This document shows, in pieces, positions 11,801 through 25,200 of a stretch of DNA of 64,000 nt. Both the position numbers and the translations under genes were made by a program. A model generated the notes under the pieces. That model was given only the letters and a program-made list of their open reading frames with translations. It was not told the DNA's origin and did not search any database. The first letter of the stretch is position 1, and each line of letters opens with the position of its first letter. Source of the stretch: Cloeon dipterum (Eukaryota; Arthropoda; Insecta; Ephemeroptera; Baetidae); contig NC_088788.1 of NCBI RefSeq assembly GCF_949628265.1, forward strand, positions 12,462,001-12,526,000, in the 5' to 3' direction.

Positions 11801-14237
11801 ATGGAGGAGTGCGATGGAAGCTTGCTGGAAAGGAACCGCTTCGGCTGGGAGGACTATCTGGTTTTCTCCGCTGTGCTTGTCATTTCGATGGGAATCGGAG
11901 TTTTCTTCGGATGCTTTAAAAAGCAGAATACCGCGGCCGATTTCCTCCTGGGAGGAAGAGAGATGAACTTTTGGTCGCTGGGAGCGTCCCTCACTTTGGG
12001 GTGAGTTTTTTTTCAAACAATGTAAATTACGTAAATACAAAATCATTTTCTCATTAAAGATTTACGTCCGCAATATCTGTGCTGGGAAACACTGCCGAAA
12101 TGTACAATTATGGAACTCAATATGCGATGGTTCTGATTGCTTTTGCGATAATGGTGCCTGTTACGACCTTTCTCTATCTTCCCACCTTCCGAAGCTTAGG
12201 GATCACATCAATTTACGAGGTAAAATTTCCTTGATTTCACATAATTTATAGTTTGAAACTCATTTAAATTTACAGTATTTTGACAAGAGATACAGCAATA
12301 GAACTAGACTACTGATGTCAATTCTATTTGTAATTCAAACAGTGAGTATACCAAACATGTTTAAATTAAATAATACAGAAGCGACTAACGTGACTTTTTA
12401 ACAGCTACTGTACTTGTCAGTGGTGGTGTATGCTCCAGCTCTTGCTCTCCGTGCAGGTGATATTTAAAATTAAATAATTCATTTTGGAGCTAAAATCAAT
12501 ACATGTACAATTTTAGTGACGGGACTGGATGTGATCACAGCCTCGGCTCTTATTTTCGCCGTCAGCGTTGTTTATTCCTCTTTGGTACAGAGCGTACTAT
12601 TTCCAAATTACTCCTTATAATTGTTTTACTTATAGGGTGGAATCAAAGCTGTTGTGTGGACCGACACTTTCCAGTTTATGGTTATCATTGTTGCGTTGAT
12701 CGCGGTTTTGATTTTGGGTGGCTTGGTTGACGGGGACCCATCGGTAATCTGGCAAGATGCACAAAACTCGAGCAGAATTGAGTTTTTCAAGTAAGGAAAG
12801 TTATCTTTTGTTTAATAATTTACCCAGAAACGTGCGACTTGCAGCATGGATCCAGATCCAAGGATTCGTCACTCATTCTGGACAGTTATAGTTGGAGGCA
12901 CTTTCTATTGGATTGCAATGAATTCTGCCACTCAGTCGTCAGTGCAAAGGCTTATGACAGCACCGTCCAACAAGCATGCCGCATGGTGTGAATATTGAAA
13001 TTTGCTATTTTTTTATAATTGATTAATGTTTTCACGATTAGGGCGATGTGGCTTAGCGCTTTGGGCATGACAGTGATATTTTCGATCACTTTTTATCTGG
13101 GTCTAGTGGCGTTCACCCATTACCAAGATTGCGATCCCCTTCTGAACAAAGTAATGTCTTATCATAAAATAATTATTATTACAATCAATTAATTTTAGGA
13201 AATTGAAGCAACGGATCAATTACTTCCCTTCTACGTGATGGAAGTGGCCAGTTCTCTTCCAGGATTGTCTGGCCTATTTGTGGCAGGTGTTTTCAGTGCC
13301 TCATTGAGGTAACGACGTCAAATTAAAAATCTCTTCTTCTTTATATTCAGACGTATTTTAGCACTGTGGCATCTTCACTCAACGCCCTGGCTGCCAGCAC
13401 ATTGAAAGATATACTTGTCGGAGGATTCAATTACAAACCGTCTGAGGCGAGAGGTGCACTGATATCCAAAGGGCTTAGCGTCCTTTATGGATTGCTTGGA
13501 TTTGTTTTAGTTTTTCTCGTAATGCAACTGGGAGGTGTTTTGCAGGTATTCTAGGTTAAAATATATTGAATTATGATACTAAATTTCAACTACATATAGG
13601 TTGCAATTAGTCTGAATGGAATGTTGGCGGGAGCTGCTTTGGGAACATTTACTTTGGGCATGTATGTGCCATGGAGCAATGAATGGGTAATTAGTATTAT
13701 TTTGAATTTTAATTTTAAAATTATACAAATAATCTTTGAATTTCAAGGGCGCAATTGCGGGCACAATTGTTGGCTTTGCAACTTCGTTATGGCTGTGTAT
13801 TGGCGCTCAAGTGGTCAGTTTATCTGGAAAATTAGTAGTAGAAAGGAAATCCGTTGGCATTAATTGCGGTGATGATTGCTTCGTAAATCAACCCGACATT
13901 CCAGATCCGTAAATACCCTAACAAATGCAGATTTGACGTCATTTTTATTTTCTTTACTTCACAGAAATTTAGTGTTTGATGGCTACCGAGTGTCATATCT
14001 GTATTATACGCCAATTGCATACATTGTGACGATGATCGTTGGTGTTATAGTAAGTGGATTAACAGGCTGGGAAAAGATAGAAAATGTTGATCCAGCGCTT
14101 CTTTCAACACTGATAAGGGACAGAGTCAAACGCCACGTAAAGGTTAGTCATTAATTTGTTTATCTATCAAATTCTAAATTAAATTAATTATATTTTCGCA
14201 GGGGATCGAGCTTGAAACCAAAGAGACGAATTCTTAA
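11801..14237 (+). CDS. SLC5-family sodium-coupled transporter (SMCT/SMVT-like), copy 1, 568 aa
   Basis: A sodium:solute symporter of the group holding sodium-coupled monocarboxylate and multivitamin transporters, acting at the plasma membrane. Coding exons: 11801-12000, 12060-12219, 12276-12341, 12405-12456, 12517-12584, 12636-12790, 12845-12985, 13042-13150, 13199-13308, 13362-13545, 13600-13686, 13748-13908, 13965-14142, 14202-14237. The protein is almost wholly hydrophobic helices, consistent with about 13 membrane segments of the LeuT fold. Family marks: WEDYLVF near the N-terminus, [18 protein letters not shown] in the middle and [14 protein letters not shown] in the helix that forms the second sodium site. 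In that helix residue 357 is Ala where NIS and mammalian SMCTs have Ser. The substrate cannot be told; lactate or other monocarboxylates, biotin or pantothenate are family possibilities. Confidence 0.9.
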
Positions 14238-14280
14238 AATAAAATAATTCTTGTCACAAATACACCTCATTATTTTGACA

Positions 14281-14286
14281 AATAAA
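14281..14286 (+). terminator. Polyadenylation signal of SLC5 copy 1
   Basis: AATAAA 44 bp after the stop codon. Confidence 0.55.
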
Positions 14287-15404
14287 GTAAATTTTCCATC
14301 AATCAAAGCGCAATGTATAAACTGTTCCTGAAGGATCTGCTTGTTTAAGATCGCTAATAGTTAAATTAAATACGATTTTTGACTGACAAAACGTAACAAA
14401 ATAAGTAAAATACATTATAATTTTGATGAATGTGAAACGCTACAATTAGCTTAATATCTTTCAACTTCTCAAGCGTTTGTGTGCACTTTTTGCATGTGTG
14501 CATTTCATAAATCTCTATATCATCTCGAGAGAAAAGTGAGAAATTGCTGTATGGAACACAAACACCGTGAAGAAATCAAAGGAGCCATGGAGCCAAGAAG
14601 GGCAAACCCTAAGAAGATCCAGATTACAAAATGTACTTTGAATGTTCAGAGTTCGTAATTCAATTTCACATGCGCCTTACATAGGATATGAAACTGTGCC
14701 GCCAAGCAGCACTGTAGTGCGGGTAACATACATTTCCTTCTTTCACCGTACTTCAATTCAAAACACACACTCTACTTGCCTAAATCGGTGCTGCTGCAAT
14801 TGAGAGTAAAGCGTGTTGTATAGTCGCGGTACAGAGTTAAAACTAGTGATCTTGAATTATTATGACTATAGTTTTTGAAATCTGTCAAGCAATTCTGGAA
14901 TTCATAATTAATAATAATTTTAATTTTTTTAATTTTTTTAATATATAGAAAGTCAAACAACACGCACCCCCGATTTTTAGTTTCAATAATTTCTCTTTTA
15001 ATAGAACAGTAGTGATCAGCCACTGTATTTTACTGCATGTGGTAGAACAAGAAAAGAAAAACACTTTCATCCAATCGAAACAACACTCAAAAACAATTTA
15101 CCGTACATCTCGTAAGATATGCTAAAATGTCACATTATCAGTCTTTGCCGTAACATCATAAGCAAATCATAGATGTACCTTTTTTAAATGATTGAACGGT
15201 TCAAAACCGATATCAGCAGAGCAAGAACAAGCATTTCCATTGGATAATAAGATGCGATAAAAGATCAAGGAATAAGCAATATTGTTTGTCAGGTGTGGGT
15301 TTTCTCATGACGCATAGCAACGATGAAATTAACAATTTAAGAATTTAGTCCGGAGAGATGGGCTTTAGTTTACGCACATTTTCTGCTCATTAGTGGCCGA
15401 AAAC
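14287..15404. other. Intergenic and leader region of SLC5 copy 2
   Basis: AT-rich with T- and A-runs near 14920-14945. No gene seen. A TTTTCTGCTCATTAG acceptor ends at 15392, 12 bp before the next start codon, which suggests a leader intron. Confidence 0.4.
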
Positions 15405-17872
15405 ATGGCAGAGAATGAGTGCTCCGGAAATGTGCAAAATTCAAACCGTTTTGGATGGGAAGATTACCTAGTCTTTGCTATCGTGCTTGTCATTTCAATG
15501 GGAATTGGCGTTTTTTTCGGCTGCTTCAAAAACAAGCAAAAGACTGCGACAGAATTCTTAATGGGAGGAAGGCAGATGAACTTCTGGACACTTGGTGCAT
15601 CTCTCACATTAGGGTAAGAAATTATAACGCGGAGAAGATAATCAAATCTAAGAATTCATCAACAATTTTAATCTCTGGTAAATTTATCAGGTTTACATCC
15701 GCAATAGCCATTCTGGGAAATCCTGCAGAAATGTACAATTTCGGAACTCAATATGCGATGGGTTTGGTTGTCTTTGTGTTTGTGGTGCCTCTTACCGCTT
15801 TTATGTACCTTCCCACCTTTAGAGGTCTGGGGATTACATCCATTTATGAGGTAAAAATGAACCTCTATATTGTTTGTCCCACTGATTAACACGCTAATTT
15901 GTTCAGTATTTAGATAGACGGTTCTGCAACAAAACTAGATTGTTAATGTCGTTCTTCTTCATAATTCAAACTGTAAGTAATTAACATGCAATACTAGAAA
16001 AATAATAATAACAAGGTTTTGTACAGTTGCTCTATTTGGCAGTGGTCGTTTATGCTCCAGCACTGGCTCTTGAACAAGGTAACTAGAAAAAATGCCAAAG
16101 CGACTCAGCAAAAAGTTAATTTATTAATCTTAACTTTCAGTGACAGGGTTAAACGTATTAGCTGCTTCAGCAATAACATTTGCAGTTAGCCTAGTTTATG
16201 CTTCTTTGGTAATCCTCGCCCCCCCCCCCATTGTTATTAGTTTGAACTTAAAACCGTCTTTTTCAGGGCGGTATAAGGGCTGTTGTGTGGACTGACACTT
16301 TCCAGTTTGTTGTTATTATGGGTGCTTTAATTGCCGTGCTTATCCTGGGTGGAATACAAGACGGTGGTCCAGCTGAAGTCTGGCAAAATGCTTATGACTC
16401 GGGCAGAATCGAGTTCTTCAAGTGAATATGATAATAATCCAAGGAACCACGCATATATTTTACTCTTTGAAACGTTATAGTATGAACCCAGACCCTCGAA
16501 TTCGCCACTCGTTCTGGACAACTGTTGTTGGGTCGACTTTTTACTGGCTCTCCTTGAACGCGGCTACCCAATCCTCAGTGCAAAGGTTGATGACAGCAAG
16601 GACAAACAGACATGCCTTATGGTGAACAAATTTCAAATAATTGAAAAATTTCAGCAATAATATGAATTAAATTTAGGGCTTTAATATTGAGTGGTCTCGG
16701 CATGATGTTGATCTTTTGCACGGCGTTTTACATAGGTCTCGTGACATATACTCATTTTAAGGATTGTGATCCACTTTTGAACAAGGTTAGTCTAGTGTTT
16801 GGACGGTTTTTTATTTAGCTAAAAAATTAATTATTCTGTAGGAAATATCGGCTACGGACCAGATTTTGCCACTGTATGTGATGGAAATTGCTAGCTCGCT
16901 TCCCGGATTGCCAGGTCTCTTTGTTGCAGGCGTTTTTAGTGCATCATTGAGGTAGAAACAAAATATGAAAAACCTCGGAATAACCAACGAATGCAAACTT
17001 TTAGCACAGTGGCATCTGCGTTAAATGCATTAGCTGCCACCACTCTGAAGGATGTGCTTGCTGGAGGTTTCAATTTCACCCCAACGGAAGCAAAAGCGGC
17101 GTTGGTATCAAAAGCGCTCAGCGCTTTGTATGGAGTGTTATGCTTTTCCTTGGTATTTCTTGTGATGCAACTCGGAGGAGTGATGCAAGTAAAGCAATAT
17201 AGTAAAGTCAAAATTCATTCATAGAAAATAAAAAAAAACAGGTTGCAATAAGTCTGAATGGAATGCTGGCAGGGGCTGCGTTGGGCACTTTCACTCTGGG
17301 CATGTACGTTCCCTGGTGTAACGAAAAGGTAGTCTCCAATTAAAGAAATCAAATTACTTAAATTTAAAAAATTCTATTCTCAGGGAGCGATTGTGGGTTC
17401 AATTGCTGGCTTTGCCGTTGCCCTGTGGTTGTGCATCGGGGCTCAGGTTGCTACTGTGACTGGAAAATTGGCGCTACAAAGGAAACCGGTTGGAATGCAG
17501 TGTAACTGCACAATCATCGAGCCTAATTTCCCTGATAAGTAAAAGTTCAGCTAAAATTAGTTAAAATAAACACATTTGGTTTTTTATCTCAATGTTTATA
17601 GTGATCTGGTGTTTGATGGCTATAGGATATCCTATCTCTATTACGCACCCATCGCATATTTGGTGACAATGGTAGTTGGCGTTATTATCAGCGGACTAAC
17701 AGGATGGCAGAAACTAGATAAAATTGATCCTGAGTTGTTGTCTCCGTGGATCACGTCAATATTTAAATTGCCCAAAAAGGTAAATGCAGATTTTGATTAA
17801 ATAATTGAATTGAATTTTGTTGTCCTAATTATATTTTATTTGAAGGGAAAGGCGCATGAAATCGAAGATTAG
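15405..17872 (+). CDS. SLC5-family sodium-coupled transporter (SMCT/SMVT-like), copy 2, 566 aa
   Basis: A paralogue of the transporter at 11801 with the same 14-exon plan: 15405-15613, 15691-15850, 15907-15972, 16027-16078, 16141-16208, 16267-16421, 16481-16621, 16677-16785, 16842-16951, 17005-17188, 17242-17328, 17384-17538, 17602-17779, 17846-17872. Eleven internal exons have exactly the same length as in copy 1. Marks: [42 protein letters not shown]. Residue 360 in the second sodium-site helix is Ala, as in copy 1. The start at 15405 is the first ATG after a likely leader-intron acceptor at 15392. Intron 5 carries a run of 11 C. A sodium-driven importer at the plasma membrane is inferred from the family; the cargo is unknown. 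Confidence 0.9.
16219..16229 (+). repeat. Poly-C run (11 C) in intron 5 of SLC5 copy 2
   Basis: Eleven consecutive C in an otherwise AT-rich 58 bp intron, just after the donor. It may be length-variable. Confidence 0.8.
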
Positions 17873-17919
17873 CTGAGTATCAAATGTCTTGAAAATGTTT
17901 CAAATTTTAGCTCTATTAT

Positions 17920-17925
17920 AATAAA
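17920..17925 (+). terminator. Polyadenylation signal of SLC5 copy 2
   Basis: AATAAA 48 bp after the stop codon. Confidence 0.55.
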
Positions 17926-18765
17926 TGAATGGCTATGTTTGATTTATCAAACATGAAAGATTTATGTACTCACCTCTATTCATGAACTGAGGATTTTTAT
18001 TGATTTAAATTATAATCTATTGCAGAAGCAGGACTTCAGTTTATGTTATAAAAATTAAATTGGAATTTATTTACTAAAATAAATTGGAGAGAATATTGCT
18101 ACTTATTCCTTTTTGTTTAAATTTAATTTCAAACAATTTGTTTCTTTTTTCTGTGTGATATAGCGTGTGATAATTGGCATTTAAAAACATTGGAGTCAAA
18201 TAAGCATCGAAGTTAAGCAGATATTGATTTAGCTCATCCAGATAATGAATTCAAATTTTAAGTATCATTACGAATGGGATTTCCCCGAGTGGAAAACAAG
18301 AGGCTCTTTTGTAAGTTATCAGTTTGCTCAACTTGATAAGATCTTATACAGAAAGTGTTAAGGTATGATGTGATGTAAAATAAAAATTGCTATTACAGCA
18401 CATAACGTTTAGCGCACATTTTGGAAAGATAGGATTGATTCGACTCAAGTGAGAAAAGGTATTGTATTTTTGGATCTTCCGAAAAATCCTTGAACGTATA
18501 TATTTATAGTGACAACTTTTGCAAGTCACTTTTTATGTTTGTTTCCAAAATAGAAGGTAGTGGTGGGGTAAGCACTTTATTCTCACTCACAATAAGCGAC
18601 CTTGTAGGAGGCGATCCTTCATTTGATGTGCATTAACAGCTGCGATTCTTTGAAGACTTTTATTTGAGCACCGTGCCAGTTAAAATTACTCCGCGCAATG
18701 TTTGACAGCAAATGACTGTTAAAGCAGAAATGTTTTTAAATCCATATTTTTACGATTTCAGAAAC
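17926..18765. other. Intergenic and leader region of P450 at 18766
   Basis: AT-rich spacer, no gene seen. A GATTTCAG acceptor ends 4 bp before the next start codon, implying a non-coding first exon within this stretch. Confidence 0.45.
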
Positions 18766-20728
18766 ATGGTTGATTGCTGGACAAGTGTGGGCCTTATAGC
18801 GGCTGTTTTTATCCTGATCTACTTTTACGTGACCAGGAACAACGATTACTGGTCCAAAAAAGGCATCCGTTTTATCAAGCCAACACCTCTTCTTGGAAGC
18901 TTCAGTGAAGCCGTGTTGAGTAAACGACCATTCGTGGAAGTTTTCAATGCAAGTATCTTGGATGATAATCACTCCACAAATAATATGAATTTTCACCATT
19001 AACAGGAGAGATACTTGGAGCTGAAACCGCATGGATTTGGTGGCGTTTTCGAATTGCTCAAGCCGATTTTGATGGTCACAAGCCCTGAGCTGATTCGAGA
19101 CATAACTGTGAAGAACTTTGATCATTTCATCGATAGACGAGATGCCATCACAAGCACAGAGTAAATTTTAATTATGATTATACCAAAAATTTAGTATGGA
19201 AAAAAATCTCGATTGGCAAGCATTACAATTATGAATGAAATTTAATAATAAATTTGCAGTGCTGACCCGCTGTTTTCCCGGTCTCTCGTTCTTCTCAAGG
19301 GAGATGAGTGGCGTGTGATGCGCACCAAACTGAGCCCTGCGTTCACCGGGAGCAAGCTTCGTGGACTCTTCCCGCACATCAGCAAGTGTGCAGAGCAGTT
19401 CTCAAAATTCCTGTCCACCCGGGAGAATGCTAAGACTAATCCCATCGAGTTTAAGAGCGCTTTTACCCGGATGACCAACGACATGATCGCGTCTGCCGCC
19501 TTTGGCATGGAAACCAATGCTGTGCATGATCCTAATGAGGAATTCTATCAATTTTCGCAAAATGTCGCGAACTTCGGCACCCTTCGAACCTTGAGCATCA
19601 TGTGCTTCCCAAATCTTATGGCAAAGATTGGAGTTTCGATCACTCCTAAAAAGGTTACCGACTACTTCAGGAAAATCATTAAGGCCACCATGGAATTCAG
19701 AACAAAAGAAAATGTCGTAAGTGAAATTTATAAAATTATTTTTGAGTTGTCTATTATTTTTAAATTTCATTAATAGTCACGGCAAGATATGCTGCAACTG
19801 CTGATGGCCGCCCAGAAAGGACAGCTCAAAAAAGAGGCCGAAGAGGACATAGGGACAATCGGCGAGGATGCGGCAGACACCAATTCGCACAAAATACACA
19901 TGACCGCTAAAAAGGGAGATGCTGGTCGCGGAAGTAAAATACTGAAACTATACGCGTTATATTATTAATGTAAACTTTTCGCAGTTATCAGCGACGAAGA
20001 CATAGCAGCACAAGCATTTATCTTCTTTTTCGCTGGGTTCGATACTGTTTCCACGCTACTTTCATTTTTAGCGTATGAAATGGCTGTCAATGTTGAAATT
20101 CAGGAGCGACTGCGAGATGAGATTAAAGCGACCTTCCAGCAAGGGCTGAGCTATGATTCGGTCGTCAGCATGAAATATCTAGATATGGTCGTATCAGGTA
20201 ATTTTTTACTTCCCAAATGAAACAGCACTAAAATGAATTTCAGAGGTGTTGAGAAAATATCCACCCAATATGACAACAGACAGGACTTGCGTTAAAAACT
20301 ACAAGATTCCCGGTACAGACAAAGTCATCGACGCTGGCACCACACTCTACATTCCCATCTTTCCCCTGCAAAGAGACCCTGAATACTTCCCAAACCCCGA
20401 CAAGTTTGACCCGGAACGGTTCTCGGATGAAAACAAAGCCAACATCACACCGTACACTTATTTGCCATTTGGAAGTGGGCCTCGCATCTGCATAGGTAAT
20501 TTTCCCAAACATGCCCTTTGAACTGACGAGAGAAATTTGAGCTTAGGAATGAGATTGGCTCTTCTTGAGGTGAAACTTTGCCTCATTTACATGCTGGCAA
20601 CGTGTGACCTGAGAGTTTGCGCCAAAACAGACGTGCCTCTCAAGCTGGCAAAGACGGTGCTGTTTTCGGCTGAAAACGGAGTCACCCTTCTTGCTGCTCC
20701 CAGAGATGACTCGCCAATTAAACCTTAA
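18766..20728 (+). CDS. Cytochrome P450, CYP9-like (CYP3 clan), complete, 532 aa
   Basis: An isolated P450 lying between two SLC5 genes. Coding exons: 18766-18948, 19006-19160, 19260-19716, 19777-19933, 19985-20197, 20244-20495, 20547-20728. Intron 1 begins GCAAGT, a GC-AG intron: the exon 1 length (183 bp) and phase match all paralogues only if this GC donor is used. Motifs: anchor at 5-25, WRVMR, I-helix AGFDT (334-338), EVLR (389-392), FDPERF, and the fully canonical PFGSGPRICIG with haem Cys471 and Arg469. It is therefore the only copy here with the standard Arg. It is the most diverged of the five and probably split off first. An in-frame ATG at 18712 was rejected because the acceptor at 18760-18761 separates it. 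ER monooxygenase; substrate unknown. Confidence 0.92.
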
Positions 20729-20752
20729 GCGCCCATCGTGTACGTGGTGCAA

Positions 20753-20758
20753 AATAAA
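20753..20758 (+). terminator. Polyadenylation signal of P450 at 18766
   Basis: AATAAA 25 bp after the stop codon, with a second copy 8 bp later. Confidence 0.55.
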
Positions 20759-20774
20759 CATTAATAAAATGAGC

Positions 20775-22278
20775 AATTTTGAACTGAATTTATATAATTG
20801 TTAAATAATTAAAGATCAGAGGATTCAAAATAAAATTTAGCCTCTATATATATAATTCCTTTTCGTTCTTTTCGTGGGACAGAGGAGTTTTCGAGTGTTC
20901 CTGTTAGTGAATAGATGGCGATGGTCGTAAGGTGCCCAGCTATGAGCAGTTTCTCTTGAGCACCGCAAAGGCGGCGTTCATTTGCATATTATAAGAAAGG
21001 CTCCTATAGAGAAAGTCACCGGCAAATTTTCATCCTTTCTTCTGCTGCAACCCAAACAAACTCCAATACTACAGGCACGGTACGAGTTTCAAATTTATTT
21101 TTGCATAGAACTGGCAAGTCAATTTCAAATAAATAACTGATTTTAATATCATTTTAATCATTAATAAATCACTCTCAAGCTTTGCTTATTTTTATATTAT
21201 TAAGTGTTTGCTATTGCTATGAAACAAAATTACTAATTAAATTTAAAGTTTTCACACGATATTTCCAGATTCAAGGGAGTTTTTTCTTCCAATGTGCACT
21301 AACATAAAGTCTTCTGGTTTAGAACGCATATTTTACACAAGATAGCGGTCCGTTCATTTCTGTACGTCGTCATCAAAATACTCTCATGTTTCACCAGCCT
21401 TCATCATGTTTCTCAAATTTTCATTTCAAGTTTAATTTAACCTAAAACAATTTATGCACAATGGACACAAAATTTAGCTTTTTCTACCATTTAAGGTTCT
21501 TGTTTATCTCGTCAGCACATATATGATATTATGTGATATTTACTGAATTCATAACTCAGCTTACTCCCGAACTGTTCATAAAATTGATTTGGTTTGACTT
21601 AAAATAATACTGAAAATGCACAAGATCTTCAATGAACGTGCACCTCTAAAATTGACAAACCAATCGTGAAAATATTAGCAACATAATGCGCCGAGTTACA
21701 TAATTTATTGATTCTATAAAACAATTGAATAAAATGGGTTTTAATGGTTGAGAAGTGCTTGAGGAAAAGTAAAATTAATTTAATTCGAAAAATTGGTCTA
21801 GCTCTCGGTAAGCAAAATATTTCGGCATGAAATTAAGAGCAGATATGACCGAGTGAGAATTTTGTAAAAATTGAAAAGTGCATCGCACGTGAAAGTAATT
21901 AACTAATCTCACACCTCACTGCATATAGAAATAAGACATAGAACACCTACCTCACGTTCATAGCTTGAAAGTCCTATAAATAATTTTCATATCCGCGCAT
22001 GATGTGTTTGTCCAAGACTTCACGCACGTCCTGACGCTATGCCGATTAATTTACACAGTTGCACAGATAAAAAAGTCTACTTCTTCTGTTATAATTAACA
22101 ACACAACAAGCTGCCTTGAAAAAACATTTGTTTGCACTGTCAGTCGACTTTTGAGGAGCTTGTACTGCTAAATGTTCGACTGAAACTTATCGAGAATTGA
22201 CGAATTGACTTTGACTGACTGCTGGCTGATTTGTTTGCTCATTTCAGCTGGATCGTTTTCGGGCGAGGAAACGGTATT
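20775..22278. other. Intergenic and leader region of SLC5 copy 3
   Basis: About 1.5 kb, AT-rich, without any recognisable coding exon. A TTTGCTCATTTCAG acceptor ends at 22247, 31 bp before the next start codon, indicating a leader intron. Confidence 0.45.
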
Positions 22279-25200
22279 ATGGATCTAGGGGAGTGCACGA
22301 GCGGCGGGTCGCTTCGCAATCATCTCTTTGCGTGGCAAGACTACTGCGTGTTTGCCGTCGTGCTACTCGTGTCCGTGGGTATCGGCGTTTTCCATGGATG
22401 CTTTAAGGGAAAGCAAAAGACCACGTCCGAATTTCTCTTGGGAAACAGAAAGATGAGTTTTTGGGCGCTTGGTGCCTCCCTCACTGTTGGGTAAGTATTA
22501 AGTCCAAAAATGCTGTTCATTCCCTTCTTTAAGATGTGCAATTTTAAAGTTTTTTAAAGGATTAAGTTTTCAAACATTTCAGTACGCCTGAATGAACAAT
22601 TAAAAGTAAACATTTTTACCACACACAGGAAATTTCTTTGATAGTAAGGATAGTAAAAAGTTTTTAAAACTGACTTTTAAATTAAAAGAAAGTTGAAACA
22701 AATGAATTATGTTGAATACTAAAATAACTTTTACAAATATTGCTCTTTATAGCATTTTTATCAGTGTGTTTGCCATTAAACGGTTTTGCTCTAGACAAGA
22801 GGAATAGTAAATAGTTGTTCGTCACCAGCCGCACCGCAAACGGCTATTTAAATATCCTTGAATTGAGAATTGTGTGGGTTTCAAAACCACGAAAAGTAGA
22901 AAGAATTCTTCTATTGCAGAGTATTGTCTCGTATATTTAAGGAAAAAAGCAATAAAATGTGTTATCATGCCATTTTCTTACCTTTTTAATAGATTTACAT
23001 CTGCTGTTGCCTTGCTTGGAAACACAGCCGAAATGTACAACTTTGGCACTCAGTACGCCCTCACATTGGTCTGTTTCCTTCTAGTAGTGCCTGCAACTTG
23101 CTACCTGTACCTGCCAACCTTCCGTGGTTTACAAATCACATCCATTTACGAGGTGAAATTGCTGAATTAGATTTAATATTATAAATAGCCGCGTCTAAAA
23201 ATCCGTGTATATTTTTAGTATTTTGATAGACGATATTGCAATAAAACAAGACTGTTGATGTCGACGCTCTTCTTAATCCAGTCTGTAAGTTAAAAATTTA
23301 CACGAACTGAACAATTTTAATTTAAATTTTAAATTTGTTTTTGGATTAGTTGCTGTACCTTTCTGTAGTAGTGTATGCTCCAGCACTTGCTCTCCGACAA
23401 GGTATTACAAGATTTATAATTTAATTAATTCAAGTAGCGTATTAAAAAATTCAATATTGTTTCAGTTACGGGTCTTGATGTAATTTTTGCTTCAGCTCTA
23501 ATATTTGCTGTTTGCGTTGCATACTCATCATTGGTATGACATTTCCTTTTTTGTCATCATATAACCTCTATTGAAAATCTTTCAAGGGAGGCATTAAAGC
23601 TGTTGTGTGGAGTGACACTTTCCAATTCACAATTATAATGGCAGCTTTGATCATGGTGTTGATTCGTGGCTTCGCAGTGGACGCCAATGTTTCCGAGGTT
23701 TGGCAAACCGCTAAAGCGACGGCGCGGATAGAGTTATTTAAGTATTAGAAATAAAACATCCACAATCCCGTTCATTTAAAATAAAAAATATCCCTTTTTA
23801 GCATGGATTCGGACCCGCGTATTCGCCACTCTTTCTGGACCTTGATCATAGGAGCGAGTTTTTACTGGATCGCAATGAATTCTGCCACTCAGTCTTCTGT
23901 GCAGAGGTTAATGACGGCGCCTTCGAACAAACATGCCACTTGGTAAGCCATTCAATTGACCTAATGTTCAACAATTTGACATTTCAATATAGTGTCTTAA
24001 TTTTGCTTTTGACATCAGCCACATGTCTTGCAATAAATATTTTATTTAAGATACCTACATTTTCGGAAAAATTAATTTCTTCCCTTTGCCAAAATTCAGG
24101 AAAATGCAGGAATAATTAAATCTATATATTGAAAAAGTTTCACAATCAGTTTTGTTTTTAAAATTAGCAAAACTTGCAACAAAATTTATAAATTAATTTT
24201 TTTTGCTAATTCTAGGGCAATGTGCTTAAGTTGCTTGGGCATGATAACAATTTATTCGATCACGTTTTACTTGGGCCTTGTAATGTACCACCACTTTAAA
24301 GACTGCGATCCACTGCTAAATAAAGTACAGTATACAACATTAAATTATTTTGAAAAACATATATTCAAATTGGTAACTAATTTATTGATTCTCAAGGAGG
24401 TCGAAGCAACAGATCAATTGCTGCCATTGTATGTGATGGAGATTGCTGGATCTCTTCCTGGCCTTCCTGGACTTTTTGTTGCAGGGGTATTTAGTGCTGC
24501 TCTAAGGTTCTGATATGAGACTACATATGTCGCATTTAAATCATATGGACTGATTTCCTAAATTTGTTAGCACGGTGTCGTCTGGTTTAAATGCTTTGGC
24601 TGCGAGTACCCTGAGGGACATTCTTGCTGGAGGCTTTCGGTACAAGCCATCTGATGCTAGAGGGGCGCTTATTTCAAAAGGACTCAGCGCACTTTATGGA
24701 GTGATCGGCTTCGCTTTAATTTTCCTTGTGATGCAGTTGGGCGGAATTTTGCAAGTCAGTACTCAATTTTTATTCAGGCAGATGCTTATCAGTTATTTCC
24801 AGGTTACTATCAGTTTAAATGGAATGCTGGCAGGAGCAGCTTTAGGCACCTTTACCATGGGCATGTACATCCCCTGGAGCAATTCAAAGGTTCGTCACCT
24901 ATTCATCGTTTTTCTTATAAAATTCAATTTTTTGAAATTTTAAAGGGTGCTATAGTGGGGACTATTGTGGGCTTGGCCACGTCATTGTGGTTGTGCATTG
25001 GTGCCCAAGTGGCATACTTTTCGGGCAGGTTGTCACTGCAAAGAAGGCTTGTCGGCACAGATTGTGGAAATTGCTCTTTTACAGTTCCTGTTCAGCCTGA
25101 TCTGTGAGTTGAAACGCAGAAAATTGATTTCAGTTCTAATTTTTCCACGTTTCAGGGATTTAGTCTTTGATGGATACAGAATCTCTTATCTCTACTACTC

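Noticed and set aside
18712-18765. Earlier in-frame ATG for the P450 at 18766
   Set aside because: It is separated by a GATTTCAG acceptor and does not align with the other P450 N-termini.
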